Assembly: GCA_019459285.1 (NCBI GenBank)
Contig: JAIBEL010000073.1
Location: 124,001-188,000, forward strand
DNA from: Rhizobium sp.
Lineage (GTDB): Bacteria > Pseudomonadota > Gammaproteobacteria > Burkholderiales > Thiobacillaceae
DNA: 64,000 nt
Reading direction: 5' to 3'
Part shown: piece after piece, positions 7,974 through 16,718 of the stretch
How the letters are laid out: each line of letters begins with the position of its first letter
Numbering within the stretch: position 1 is the first letter of the stretch
The notes under the pieces: model-generated
Told to the model about the DNA's origin: nothing
The model's input: only the letters and a program-made list of their open reading frames with translations
The model's database searches: none
Program-made: the position numbers and the translations under genes

Positions 7974-8207
7974 ATGAGTACGAACGCAACCCAGACCCTG
8001 GACGCCCGCGGCATGAACTGCCCGCTGCCCATCCTGCGAACCAAGAAGGCCCTGACCGACCTCGCCAAAGGCGAGACGCTCGCCATCACCGCGACCGACC
8101 CCGGCTCGCTCAAGGACATGCAGGCCTTCTGCAAGCAGACCGGCCACGAACTGGTCTCGTCGAGCGAGCACCAAGGCGAGTTCGAATTCCTCATTCGCAA
8201 GTCATAA
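7974..8207 (+). CDS. tusA: TusA-family sulfur-carrier protein
   Basis: A 77-residue TusA/SirA-fold protein. The sulfur-carrying cysteine is Cys16 in the motif RGMNCPLPILRTKKAL. Such proteins hold sulfur as a persulfide and pass it between rhodaneses, DsrE-type proteins and sulfur oxidation enzymes. The very strong AGAGGAGG site fixes the start at 7974. It is followed after 10 bp by dsrE2, the pairing found in sulfur-oxidising bacteria (rhd-tusA-dsrE2). No rhodanese gene is adjacent here. Confidence 0.93.
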   Translation: MSTNATQTLDARGMNCPLPILRTKKALTDLAKGETLAITATDPGSLKDMQAFCKQTGHELVSSSEHQGEFEFLIRKS

Positions 8208-8217
8208 GGAGACGACC

Positions 8218-8829
8218 ATGGGAGCCACAGACAAACTGCTTGCCCAAAGCCTCGACCCGGCCCTCCTCGACCAGTGGTTCGACCAGCGCTTCGAAGCCAA
8301 GATGGCCGAACGCGAAGCCGCGCACGTGCCGTCACTGTCGATCATCGCCACCAAGGGCACGATGGACTGGGCCTACCCGCCCTTCATTCTCGCCTCCACC
8401 GCAGGCGCGCTGGGCTGGGACGTCTCGGTCTTCTTCACCTTCTACGGCCTCGAACTGCTGAAGAAGGATCTGCATCTCGAGATCAGCCCGCTCGGCAACC
8501 CCAGCATGCCGATGAAAATGCCCTTCGGGCCGCAGTGGCTCAAGGACATCAACTGGAAGGTGCCGAACGTCGTCATGGCCGGCATCCCGGGATTCGAAAA
8601 AGTGGCAACCGGGCTGATGGCGCAAACGGTGAAAAGTAAAGGCGTCGCCAGCATCGACGAATTGCGCAGCGCCTGCCTCGAGGCCGACGCCAAGCTGTAT
8701 GCCTGCCAGATGACGGTGGACCTGTTCGGCTATTCGCAGGACGAGTTCATTCCGGAGATCGCCGGCTGGATCGGCGCGGCGAGTTTCCTGCCGCAGGCGC
8801 AGAAATCGGATGTGTGTTTGTTCATCTGA
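8218..8829 (+). CDS. dsrE2: DsrE2-type sulfur-transfer protein
   Basis: A 203-residue DsrE/F/DrsH-family protein. It has the conserved KGTMDWAYPPFILASTAGALGWDV segment, the FFTFYGLELL strand, the LYACQM motif containing a conserved cysteine (about residue 160), and a C-terminal DVC. DsrE2 proteins are membrane-associated persulfide carriers that exchange sulfur with TusA; a hydrophobic stretch at about residues 55-85 fits this. It is cotranscribed with tusA and probably regulated by the upstream TetR protein. Confidence 0.9.
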   Translation: MGATDKLLAQSLDPALLDQWFDQRFEAKMAEREAAHVPSLSIIATKGTMDWAYPPFILASTAGALGWDVSVFFTFYGLELLKKDLHLEISPLGNPSMPMKMPFGPQWLKDINWKVPNVVMAGIPGFEKVATGLMAQTVKSKGVASIDELRSACLEADAKLYACQMTVDLFGYSQDEFIPEIAGWIGAASFLPQAQKSDVCLFI

Positions 8830-8972
8830 GCGGGGCTTTGCCCGGGTCGCGCCACATCTATCCGCGCGCGGCCCGGACGCCAACTGCAATCACGATGCAA
8901 ATCGGGTATAGGCTGACTCTCCCTGGCAGAAGAAAACATGCTCTGTCCGCGATGGTTCCTTATTGGGGACAG

Positions 8973-9629
8973 TCAGGAGTAGCCCTTCGAAAAAAGATCG
9001 CAGGCTCTCTCCAACTTCAACTCATCGACGAAGAACTGTCTTGTAACCGGGTGTACAAATGCCCCTTTGAATTCAAGCCCAGGACTGTCCGGTAGTGGCG
9101 CACGGCAGCCGAGGTTTGCATTGTTTTCTACCCAACGATCAGGATGGAGGGAGTTTTCTGGAGCAGAATTGAACGTCGAAGGATTCCCAGATACCCAGAC
9201 TTTAGAGTGGGGGCCATCAATCGAAGTCAGTACGAGGTCAAGGTCAACCTGCAACGTCTGGCGAGCGTATGCAACTTGCAACGGTTCCCTCAGGCCTTGT
9301 ATAACATCGCGGTTGAAAAGTATGCCCTCCTCCGGAGACAGGTAGTACTGCGCGCGATAGCCAGAGCGTCCATTAAAGAACTGATCGAAGACTTGCTCGC
9401 TGAGGGGGATAAAGGCTTCAAGCCTGAAGAATCCTTGCGCATCGGGATCGGTAGAATCTCGCCAAATCAGGCGAATGCCCCCATCGTACGCAGCCTCAGT
9501 GGCTTCGCGGAGCATTTCTGTAAGAAGCGCGTCAGGGGTTGGAACATCTAGCAACCGCACATGGCGCGAAGCGATCTTATCCCCGAGAATCCAGTGCTCT
9601 CTTGGCACCATCCTCAAAATCCTGTTCAT
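8973..9629 (-). CDS. Hypothetical protein, AT-richer than its surroundings
   Basis: About 218 residues (start MNRILRMVPREHW at 9629; a TTG at 9683 overlapping the lon stop is an alternative). I do not recognise the family. It is a soluble, mixed alpha/beta-looking protein without signal peptide or membrane segment. Its base composition (near 50 % GC by eye) is lower than that of neighbouring lon and dsrE2, which suggests recent acquisition. It lies downstream of lon on the same strand without an obvious ribosome site at 9629. Confidence 0.6.
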   Translation of the reverse strand: MNRILRMVPREHWILGDKIASRHVRLLDVPTPDALLTEMLREATEAAYDGGIRLIWRDSTDPDAQGFFRLEAFIPLSEQVFDQFFNGRSGYRAQYYLSPEEGILFNRDVIQGLREPLQVAYARQTLQVDLDLVLTSIDGPHSKVWVSGNPSTFNSAPENSLHPDRWVENNANLGCRAPLPDSPGLEFKGAFVHPVTRQFFVDELKLERACDLFSKGYS

Positions 9630-9675
9630 GAACCGGTTACGCAAATAATGCGAATTGGCAGGGCGGGCTCGTACA

Positions 9676-12048
9676 TCACCCAAACACCACCTCCGCCACG
9701 TCCTGATACCGCTTCGCGTAATGCACCGTCATCCCGGCGCGGATGTGGTCGGGCAGCTTGTCGAAGTCGCGCCGGTTGGCCTCGGGCAGGATCAGCTCGG
9801 TGATGCCAACGCGGCGCGCGGCGATGACTTTTTCACGGATGCCGCCGACCGGCAGTACCTGGCCCGTGAGTGTGAGTTCGCCAGTCATCGCGAGCGGGCG
9901 CGGAATCTTTTTGTTCTTGGCCAGCGACAACAGCGCCGTCGCCATGGTGACGCCGGCACTGGGGCCGTCCTTGGGGGTGGCGCCTTCCGGCACATGCAAA
10001 TGGACGAAGCTCTTGTCGAAAAACGTGCTGTCCGCGCCGTAGGTCTTCAGGTGCGACGCGACATAGCTGTAGGCGATCTCGGCCGATTCCCGCATCACCT
10101 CGCCCAGTTTTCCGGTGAGTTTAAAGCCCCGATTCAGGGTATGGATACGCGATGCTTCGACCGGCAGCGTCGCGCCGCCCATTGCGGTCCACGCAAGCCC
10201 TGTGACCACCCCGACCCCGCTCATCGGTTTTTCGCGGCTGAACACGGGTTTGTCGAGATAGGCCTCGACCTCCTTGATGCCGATCTTGATCGGCGTGGCC
10301 TCGCCGCCGAGGATCTTCACCACGGCCTTCCTCGCCACCCGCCCCAGCTGTTTTTCCAGGTTGCGCACGCCGGCCTCGCGCGCATAGCCCTCGATCACGT
10401 GGCGCAGCGCGCCTTCGCTGATGACGAGCTGGTTCTTCTTCAGTCCGGCCCGTTCAAGCACACGCGGCCACAGGTGATGTTTGGCGATGGCAATTTTTTC
10501 TTCCGTGATATAGCCCGACAGGCGGATGACTTCCATACGATCGAGCAGCGCCGAGGGAATCGAAAAATCGTTGGCGGTACAGATGAACAACGCCTTCGAC
10601 AGATCGAAACGCACGTCGAGATAATGATCGAGGAAATCGGCGTTCTGCTCGGGGTCGAGCACTTCCAGCAGCGCCGACGCGGGATCGCCCTGGAAGCTGG
10701 CGCCGATCTTGTCGATCTCGTCGAGCATGATGATGGGGTTGGCCGAACCGACTTCCTTCAGCGCCTGCACGAACTTGCCGGGCATGGCACCGATGTAGGT
10801 GCGGCGGTGGCCCTTGATCTCGGCTTCGTCGCGCATGCCGCCGACCGAGAAACGATAGAACTTGCGGCCCAGCGCCTCGGCGACGGATTTGCCGATCGAG
10901 GTCTTGCCAACGCCGGGCGGGCCGATCAGCAGCAGGATAGAACCCGACATTTCGCCCTTCATCGCGCCGACGGCGAGGAACTCGATGATGCGGTCCTTGA
11001 CGTCCTCCAGCCCGTCATGGTCGCGGTCGAGTATCTTGCGCGCACGTTCGAGGTCGATCTTGTCCTGGGTATGCACGCCCCACGGCAGCACGGTCAGCCA
11101 GTCGAGATAGTTGCGGGTGACGGTGTATTCGGGCGAGCCGGTCTCCAGCAGCGATAGTTTGTGCATTTCCTCGTCGATGCGTTTCTTCGCCTGCTCCGGC
11201 AGAGTCAGCTTGGCTATGCGCTCGTTGAATGTGTCGAGTTCGGCCGTCTTGTCGTCCTTGGCCAGCCCGAGCTCCTTCTGGATCGCCTTCAGCTGCTGGC
11301 GCAGGAAGAATTCGCGCTGCTGCTCGCTCATCTTCTCGTCCACCTTGTCGCGGATGTCCGACTGCAACCGCGCGACGTCGAGCTCTTTCTTCAGCAGCAC
11401 CAGCACTTTTTCCATGCGCTTCTTCAGGCCAAAGGCCTCCAGCACGTCCTGCAGTTCCTGCTTCGACGCGGTGGTGAGGCTGGCGGCGAAATCGGTCAGC
11501 TGGGACGGCTCGTTGGGCCCGAAGCGGTTGAGGAAGAACTTCAGTTCCTCCGAATACAGCGGATTGAGCGGCAGCAACTCCTTGATGGTATTGATGATGG
11601 CGATGGAATAGGCGCGGATTTCCTCCGATTCAGGCTTGCCAGGCTCGTTCGGGTAATCGACCCGGACCTTGTAGGGCGGGGTGTCCGACAACCATTCGAC
11701 AATGCGAAACCGCTTGGAACCCTCGGCAATGAACTGCATCTTGCCGTCGGAACGAACCGGGTGGTGGATGCGCACCACCGTACCCACGCTGTGGAAATCC
11801 GTCCGCTTCACATCGTCGGTATTGTCGGGCTTGACCACCACCAGCCCCACCATGTGGTGCGCGGTTTCGCCGATGGCTTCCACCGTCGACAGCCAGGGGG
11901 CTTCGTTCATCAGCAACGGCAGCGTTTGCGCCGGGAAAAACGGCTTTTCGGTCAGCGGCAGCAGATACAGCTCGGCTGGCAATGCCGGCGCGGTCGGCAA
12001 CTGGCGTTCATCGGGGAGGACTTCGCCTTCTAGCGGGTCATTGGGCAT
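9676..12048 (-). CDS. lon: ATP-dependent protease Lon
   Basis: A 790-residue LonA-type serine protease, essentially the full family length. It shows the N-terminal substrate-binding domain, a coiled-coil stretch ([20 protein letters not shown]), the Walker A motif GPPGVGKT (about residue 360), Walker [11 protein letters not shown], and the protease domain with the catalytic serine in PKDGPSAG (about residue 690) and lysine in REKVIAA. It degrades misfolded and regulatory proteins. A sigma-32-like promoter lies just upstream, in the end of motD. Confidence 0.97.
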   Translation of the reverse strand: MPNDPLEGEVLPDERQLPTAPALPAELYLLPLTEKPFFPAQTLPLLMNEAPWLSTVEAIGETAHHMVGLVVVKPDNTDDVKRTDFHSVGTVVRIHHPVRSDGKMQFIAEGSKRFRIVEWLSDTPPYKVRVDYPNEPGKPESEEIRAYSIAIINTIKELLPLNPLYSEELKFFLNRFGPNEPSQLTDFAASLTTASKQELQDVLEAFGLKKRMEKVLVLLKKELDVARLQSDIRDKVDEKMSEQQREFFLRQQLKAIQKELGLAKDDKTAELDTFNERIAKLTLPEQAKKRIDEEMHKLSLLETGSPEYTVTRNYLDWLTVLPWGVHTQDKIDLERARKILDRDHDGLEDVKDRIIEFLAVGAMKGEMSGSILLLIGPPGVGKTSIGKSVAEALGRKFYRFSVGGMRDEAEIKGHRRTYIGAMPGKFVQALKEVGSANPIIMLDEIDKIGASFQGDPASALLEVLDPEQNADFLDHYLDVRFDLSKALFICTANDFSIPSALLDRMEVIRLSGYITEEKIAIAKHHLWPRVLERAGLKKNQLVISEGALRHVIEGYAREAGVRNLEKQLGRVARKAVVKILGGEATPIKIGIKEVEAYLDKPVFSREKPMSGVGVVTGLAWTAMGGATLPVEASRIHTLNRGFKLTGKLGEVMRESAEIAYSYVASHLKTYGADSTFFDKSFVHLHVPEGATPKDGPSAGVTMATALLSLAKNKKIPRPLAMTGELTLTGQVLPVGGIREKVIAARRVGITELILPEANRRDFDKLPDHIRAGMTVHYAKRYQDVAEVVFG

Positions 12049-12084
12049 GGTCTGATCTTCTCAATCCGTACGACGGAACTTGAA

Positions 12085-12112
12085 GTATCGGGCCTATCCC
12101 CTCGTTTTCAAG
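12085..12112 (-). promoter_or_regulatory. Sigma-32 (heat shock)-like promoter of lon
   Basis: Reading on the minus strand, CTTGAAA (12112-12106) and CCCGATAC (12092-12085) are 13 bp apart, a good match to the RpoH consensus CTTGAAA-N11-16-CCCATNT. The start site would be about 30 bp before the lon ATG. Lon is a classical RpoH target. The -35 element overlaps the last codons of motD. Confidence 0.5.
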
Positions 12113-12887
12113 GCCGGGGTGGGCTGGGACGTACGGGAATTTCCTCGACCGTGTCCGGCATGCTCGACAGGATCATCAGTTCGACCCGCCGGTTGCGGGC
12201 GCGTCCCTCCGCCGTATCGTTGGACGCGATCGGCTGGCTGGCCTCCCGCCCGATGGCGGACAAACGGGCCGGGGCGATGCCGCTGTCGGCCAGCAGGCGC
12301 ACCACGCTGGTGGCACGCACCGCCGACAATTCCCAGTTGGAGACGAACGCCGAATTGCTGATCGGCACGTTGTCGGTATGGCCGGTAACCTCGAGGTTGA
12401 ACGGCTCATTCTTCAATTTCTCCGCCACGGCCTGCAACACCTTCAGCGATTGCGGCTCGAGTTCGGCGCGGCCGGGCGCAAACAGGACGTTCGCATTGAT
12501 CTCGATGCTGACGCCGCGACGACTCTGCGTGACCCGTACCTGGCCTTCCTTCACCAGCGAGGCCATGACGTCGAGCAGGCTGCTCGCCACCTCGGTCATG
12601 TGCGCCTGCTCTTCGATCGCCTGCTGCTGTTTCAGGGTGCGCTGTTTGACTTCCGGAGGCAAGGTGACCGTCGGCAACTGAGGCACCGGAACGTCGTTCG
12701 TTGCCGCCTTGCCGAAGGCGCTGCCGAGCGAACTGGCGAGGATGCGGTATTTGTTCTCATTGACGGCCGAAATGGCGTACATGACCACAAAAAAGGCGAA
12801 CAGCAAGGTGATGAAGTCCGCATACGAGATCAGCCAGCGATCGTGATTGTCGTGATCGGAGGCGATACGACGGCGGCGGCGACGCAT
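12108..12887 (-). CDS. motD: Flagellar motor stator protein MotD (MotB-like)
   Basis: A 259-residue MotB-type stator subunit. A short basic N-terminus is followed by one transmembrane helix with the proton-binding aspartate (Asp24 in SYADFITLLFAFFVVMYA), then a plug/linker and a C-terminal OmpA-like peptidoglycan-binding domain (GHTDNVPI, NWELSAVRA, RNRRVEL). With MotC it forms the second proton channel of the flagellar motor. It starts at ATG 12887, which forms the outer end of an inverted-repeat element that separates it from motC by 239 bp. Confidence 0.9.
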   Translation of the reverse strand: MRRRRRRIASDHDNHDRWLISYADFITLLFAFFVVMYAISAVNENKYRILASSLGSAFGKAATNDVPVPQLPTVTLPPEVKQRTLKQQQAIEEQAHMTEVASSLLDVMASLVKEGQVRVTQSRRGVSIEINANVLFAPGRAELEPQSLKVLQAVAEKLKNEPFNLEVTGHTDNVPISNSAFVSNWELSAVRATSVVRLLADSGIAPARLSAIGREASQPIASNDTAEGRARNRRVELMILSSMPDTVEEIPVRPSPPRP

Positions 12888-13130
12888 GATCCTAGGAACC
12901 GTGGTTGGACGCACCTGATGGTGCGTCTGGGCATGTGGCTGCCGCGAAATGAGGAGGCGGCAGGCTCGGGCCTGCAACGACGAATGACAAAGGCAGGCGC
13001 GTGGTCAGGCGTGCCAGCGGGTGCGCAGCGGGCTCACCTTTACTGTGATCGTGATCGAAGGCACAAAAATCAATATTCATGCGGTATGCCCATGAGCTTA
13101 TAAGCGGTCAACCACGGTTCCTGGGATCAT
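12885..13130. repeat. 246-bp inverted-repeat-bounded element between motC and motD
   Basis: The ends at 12886-12912 and 13104-13130 are inverted copies of each other with 24 of 27 bases identical; the outer 22 bp (ATGATCC, T or C, AGGAACCGTGGTTG) differ at one position. The element exactly fills the space between the motC stop (inside the right end) and the motD start codon (at the left end). Inside are a perfect hairpin GACGCACC-TGAT-GGTGCGTC (12908-12927) and the palindrome GCTTATAAGC (13097-13106). No protein with recognisable features is encoded. It looks like a MITE-type or palindromic insertion, with no clear target duplication. Confidence 0.6.
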
Positions 13131-13864
13131 AGATAACCTTTCAGGCGTGCCTCGATGATGCGCGGGTTGTCGCCTTGCGCAATGCCCATGAGACCGTCGC
13201 AGACGATCTCGCGCTCGCTCACCCGGCGTGCGATGGTGAACTTGATCTTGTTGGCGATGGGCAGGAACACCAGGTTGGCCAGGCCCACGCCATAGATGGT
13301 GGCGACGAAGGCCACCGCGATGCCGGTGCCCAGCTTGCCGGGCTCGGTCAGGTTTTCCATCACATGGATCAGGCCCATGACTGCGCCGAGAATGCCGAGC
13401 GTCGGCGCATAGCCGCCGGCCGCTTCCCATACGCGCGCAGCCTGGCGTTCGTTCGTTTCGAAATTGACGATCTGCACGTCGAGCGTATCGCGCAGCTTGG
13501 TCGCATCGGCACCGTCGATCAACAGTTGCAGCCCGGTTTTCTGGAATGGGTCGTGCGTCATGTTGACGTGCCTTTCCAGTGCCAGCAGGCCGTCCTGACG
13601 CGCGGTGTGGGACCATTGGACGACACGGCGAATGAGCGTGACGGCCTCCGGCTCGGGCGGACGGAATACCCATCTCGCCATGCGCATGCCCTGCATGAAA
13701 ACCGGCAGCGGGTAATGCAGCAGCACGGCAGCCAGGGTGCCACCCACCACGATGAGGAAGGCCGCCGGCTGCACGAACAGGCCGATATGTCCGCCTTCCA
13801 TCGCCTGGCCGCCCAGTACGGCAGCCGCAGCCAGCCCGAGCCCGATCAGGCTGCCACGATCCAT
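13127..13864 (-). CDS. motC: Flagellar motor stator protein MotC (MotA-like)
   Basis: A 245-residue MotA/PomA-type stator subunit with four membrane helices: residues about 5-20, 30-50, 150-170 (APTLGILGAVMGLIHVM) and 185-205. The cytoplasmic loop carries the torque-generating charged residues. The short type (245 rather than about 285 residues) and the pairing with MotD mark it as MotC rather than MotA. It overlaps the end of fliA by 19 bases, so the two are translationally coupled. Confidence 0.9.
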   Translation of the reverse strand: MDRGSLIGLGLAAAAVLGGQAMEGGHIGLFVQPAAFLIVVGGTLAAVLLHYPLPVFMQGMRMARWVFRPPEPEAVTLIRRVVQWSHTARQDGLLALERHVNMTHDPFQKTGLQLLIDGADATKLRDTLDVQIVNFETNERQAARVWEAAGGYAPTLGILGAVMGLIHVMENLTEPGKLGTGIAVAFVATIYGVGLANLVFLPIANKIKFTIARRVSEREIVCDGLMGIAQGDNPRIIEARLKGYL

Positions 13865-14586
13865 GCGTCTTCCTTCAGTTTGGCGCGCAGTCGCGCAATG
13901 GCCTGGCCGTGCAGCTGGCAGATACGGGACTCGCTGACGCCGAAGACTTCGCTGATCTCGCGCAGGTTGAGCTCCTGCTCGTAGTACAGAGACATCAACA
14001 GCTGTTCGCGCTCAGGCAGGTTCTCGATGCCGGCGATGATGCAGGCGCGCAGGTTGGCGTCGAGCAGTTGCGGCAGCGGCATGCTGGCCTCGTCCGCCGA
14101 CTGCTTGTCGAGGAAGGAATCGTCCTCGTCCGACTCGCCGAAATCCTCGAAATACAGCAGCTGGTGGCCACGCGCGTCGCCGAGCATGGTCTGGTATTCG
14201 GCCAGCGGGATTTTCATGGATTCCGAAATCTCGGTTTCGCTGGGTTGCCGGCCGAGCTTGTGCTGCAATGTATTGATCGCCTGTTCGATCTTGCGCATCG
14301 ACTGGCGCGCGCTGCGCGGCATCCAGTCGGACTGGCGCAGCTCGTCGATCATCGAGCCGCGGATGCGCTGGATGGCGTAGGCCTCGAATTGTGCACTCTG
14401 CGCTTCGTCGTAGCGGCTGATCGCGTCGAGCAGGCCGATCATGCCGGCCTGCACCAGGTCGTCCTCCTCCACGCTGGGCGGCAGCCGTCCCATCATGTGA
14501 TGCGCAAGGCGCTTCACCATGGGCATGTATTGCGCCAGCAGGTCGTTCTTCTCGCTCTTCTCGCTTTTGCCGGTTGCGGTGTACAT
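13846..14586 (-). CDS. fliA: RNA polymerase sigma-28 factor for flagellar operons
   Basis: A 246-residue sigma factor of the FliA family. Region 2 (MVKRLAHHMMGRLPPSVEEDDLVQAGMIGLLDAI), region 3, and region 4 (LREISEVFGVSESRICQLHGQAIARLR) are all present. It directs transcription of late flagellar and chemotaxis genes from promoters like the one found upstream of motA. The ATG at 14586 follows a purine-rich ribosome site (AAGGGGGTAGGGGC), which favours it over an in-frame codon 13 residues upstream inside flhG. Confidence 0.95.
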   Translation of the reverse strand: MYTATGKSEKSEKNDLLAQYMPMVKRLAHHMMGRLPPSVEEDDLVQAGMIGLLDAISRYDEAQSAQFEAYAIQRIRGSMIDELRQSDWMPRSARQSMRKIEQAINTLQHKLGRQPSETEISESMKIPLAEYQTMLGDARGHQLLYFEDFGESDEDDSFLDKQSADEASMPLPQLLDANLRACIIAGIENLPEREQLLMSLYYEQELNLREISEVFGVSESRICQLHGQAIARLRAKLKEDAWIVAA

Positions 14587-14590
14587 GCCC

Positions 14591-15490
14591 CTACCCCCTT
14601 CTGCAGGCTTCCACCAGGCGGCCACCCTGGATCACGCGCTGCATGAATCCGCCGACGCTACCCAGGCTGGCGGGCTGCGGCCACCGCAGCAGACCGTCGG
14701 CCAGCTTGCGGAACTGCGAGGTCGACTGCGCGACAGGAAATGCATCCACCACCGAGGTGCGCAAATGGCCTGCACGCGTGAGCCGCTCGTCGAGCGGAAT
14801 ATAGCCCAGATAATCGACCGACACCCTCAGATACTGTTCGGCGGTATGGGCAAAGTTGCGTGCGACGGCCTGTGCCTGCTCGGGCGACTCGATGCGATTG
14901 AGCAGCAGGCGGAACTGGCGCTTGCCGAAGTTCTGCGCCAGCCGCTTCACCAGCGTGTAGGCCTGGGTAATTGCCGTGTTGCCTGGCGGCAGCACTACCA
15001 TGATCTCGGAGGCAGCCAGGCCCAGCGGCAAGGCGTCCGGGTCGGTCGCCTCCTCCATGTCCACCAGCACCACGTCGACGCCGCACTGCAGGCGGTTGAA
15101 ACTCTGCGCCAGCCATTCCTGGTCGCGTTCGGACAGGCGGCCCAGGCGGTTGAAGCCGCCGCCCAGTGGCAATACCTGCACGTTGTCGGGGCCGGTGAGG
15201 ATCAGCGAATCCAGCGTGCAATGGCCTGCCAGCACGTCCGCCACGTCATGACGCGGCGTCAGCCCGAGCGCGGCGCACGCCCCGCGTCCGTGGCGGTCCT
15301 GGTCGACGATGAGGACATCGCGTCCGGAACGGGCCAGGGCAACGGCCAGATTGGCGGTCGCGGCCGTCTTGCCCGCCCCTTGCTGTCCCGACATCACTGT
15401 GATGACCTGAAATCCGGTCTGCCCCAGCAGACGGCGCAGCCCCGCGGCCTGGTCGCTGACGAATTTATCCAAGGGCCACCGCGCTTTCAC
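14591..15490 (-). CDS. flhG: FlhG/FleN-like MinD-family ATPase with degenerate P-loop
   Basis: A 299-residue flagellar-number regulator of the MinD/ParA family. It begins with the DQAAGLRRLL motif known from FlhG proteins that contact FlhF. The ATP-binding loop reads SGQQGAGKTAAT: the GKT part is intact but the signature lysine of the deviant Walker motif (KGGxGKT) is replaced by glutamine, and the usual DTPAG-type switch is LVDMEEATDP. ATP-dependent dimerisation may therefore be altered. It starts with GTG at 15490, overlapping flhF by 26 bases. Confidence 0.87.
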   Translation of the reverse strand: MKARWPLDKFVSDQAAGLRRLLGQTGFQVITVMSGQQGAGKTAATANLAVALARSGRDVLIVDQDRHGRGACAALGLTPRHDVADVLAGHCTLDSLILTGPDNVQVLPLGGGFNRLGRLSERDQEWLAQSFNRLQCGVDVVLVDMEEATDPDALPLGLAASEIMVVLPPGNTAITQAYTLVKRLAQNFGKRQFRLLLNRIESPEQAQAVARNFAHTAEQYLRVSVDYLGYIPLDERLTRAGHLRTSVVDAFPVAQSTSQFRKLADGLLRWPQPASLGSVGGFMQRVIQGGRLVEACRRG

Positions 15491-16718
15491 GTTGAATGGA
15501 TTGAATGCCGCTCATGGCGAAGGCCAGCTCGCTGTCGTCCAGCTGCCACGGCGAGGACAGCGTGCGGGTCTTGAAGGCGCGGTGAATGAGGTACTGGCGG
15601 TTGGCCAGATGCAGGTCTTCGGGCACGCGCTGGCCAGTCGCCAGGTAGTGCACGTTGAGCTCGTGGCGGATCGCGCAGTCGAGCGCCGGGCCGAGGCTGG
15701 CCGCCTCGTCGACTTTCGACAGGATGCAACCGTCCAGACCGCGTGTCTGATACGCCTGCACCACTTCGTTCAGGGTGTCGCCGTGGCTGGTCGCGTTCAG
15801 CAACAATAATCTTTTGATCTGCTTGCCGGCCTGGCACAGCATCTCGACCTGCTCGGCGACGGCCTGGTCGCGCTGGCTCATGCCGACGGTATCGATCAGG
15901 ACCGTGTGCTTGTTGCGCAGTTCGGACAGCGCCAGCCGCAGGTCGGCGGCGTCGCGCACCGCATGCACGGTCACGCCGAGGATCTTGCCGTAGATGCGCA
16001 GCTGCTCGTGGCCGCCGATCCGGTAGCTGTCGGTGGTCAGCAGCGCCAGCTTGTCGGCGCCGTGGCGCACCACGAAGCGCGCCGCCAGCTTGGCGGTGGT
16101 GGTGGTCTTGCCGGCGCCGGTGGGGCCCATCAGGGCGAACACGCCGCCGCCGTCGAGCATGTCGGTTTCGCTCTGCATCACGTTCAGGCGCTTCATCAGC
16201 GTGTTGCGCATCCAGGCCTGCGCCTGTTCGGCATCGCCCTTGGGCAGGGTTTCCAGCATCTCGCGCGCCAGGGTGGCGGAAAAGCCGGCCGCCAGCATGT
16301 CGCGCATGATCGACGCCCCGGCCGGATCGCGTCCCGGGAGATCGCGCCAGGCCAGATCCGCCAGCTGGCTTTCCAGCCGGGCCTGCATCGACTTGATCTC
16401 GCTGATCACGCTTTGCGCCAGCTGGGCGCTATCCTCGGTCGGTACGGCGACCCGTTCGATCAGGCGGCGCTTGATGGTGACTTCCGGCTCCGGTTCCGGC
16501 AGCGTTTCCTGCATCCTCGCGCGATGAGACAGCGACACGACGGGCTCATCCACCGCGGGGGGCGCCATCGCGGCGATGTCTTCCGCCGGCAGGGCCAGCA
16601 CTTCCACACCGCCATCGACCGCACGATTGGAAAGGATGACCGCATCGGGTCCGAGCGCGTCGCGCAATTGGCGCATGGCCTCACGGGATGTTTTGGCGAC
16701 GATACGTTTGACGTTCAT
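15465..16718 (-). CDS. flhF: Flagellar biosynthesis GTPase FlhF
   Basis: A 417-residue SRP-type GTPase that sets flagellum position. The N-terminal B domain (MNVKRIVAKTSREAMRQLRDALGPDAVILSNR) is followed by an NG domain with P-loop GPTGAGKTTTTAKLA (about residues 215-230), G3 DTVGMSQRD and the LSKVDEA motif. The ATG overlaps the flhA stop by four bases (ATGA). Together with FlhG it controls polar placement and number of flagella. Confidence 0.95.
   Translation of the reverse strand: MNVKRIVAKTSREAMRQLRDALGPDAVILSNRAVDGGVEVLALPAEDIAAMAPPAVDEPVVSLSHRARMQETLPEPEPEVTIKRRLIERVAVPTEDSAQLAQSVISEIKSMQARLESQLADLAWRDLPGRDPAGASIMRDMLAAGFSATLAREMLETLPKGDAEQAQAWMRNTLMKRLNVMQSETDMLDGGGVFALMGPTGAGKTTTTAKLAARFVVRHGADKLALLTTDSYRIGGHEQLRIYGKILGVTVHAVRDAADLRLALSELRNKHTVLIDTVGMSQRDQAVAEQVEMLCQAGKQIKRLLLLNATSHGDTLNEVVQAYQTRGLDGCILSKVDEAASLGPALDCAIRHELNVHYLATGQRVPEDLHLANRQYLIHRAFKTRTLSSPWQLDDSELAFAMSGIQSIQRESAVALG

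Noticed and set aside
9655-11157. Long open frame antisense to lon
   Set aside because: Shadow of the lon gene; no family resemblance and no start signals.
12892-13080. Small gene inside the motC-motD element
   Set aside because: 62 residues without ribosome site or bias; the segment is better explained by its inverted-repeat structure.
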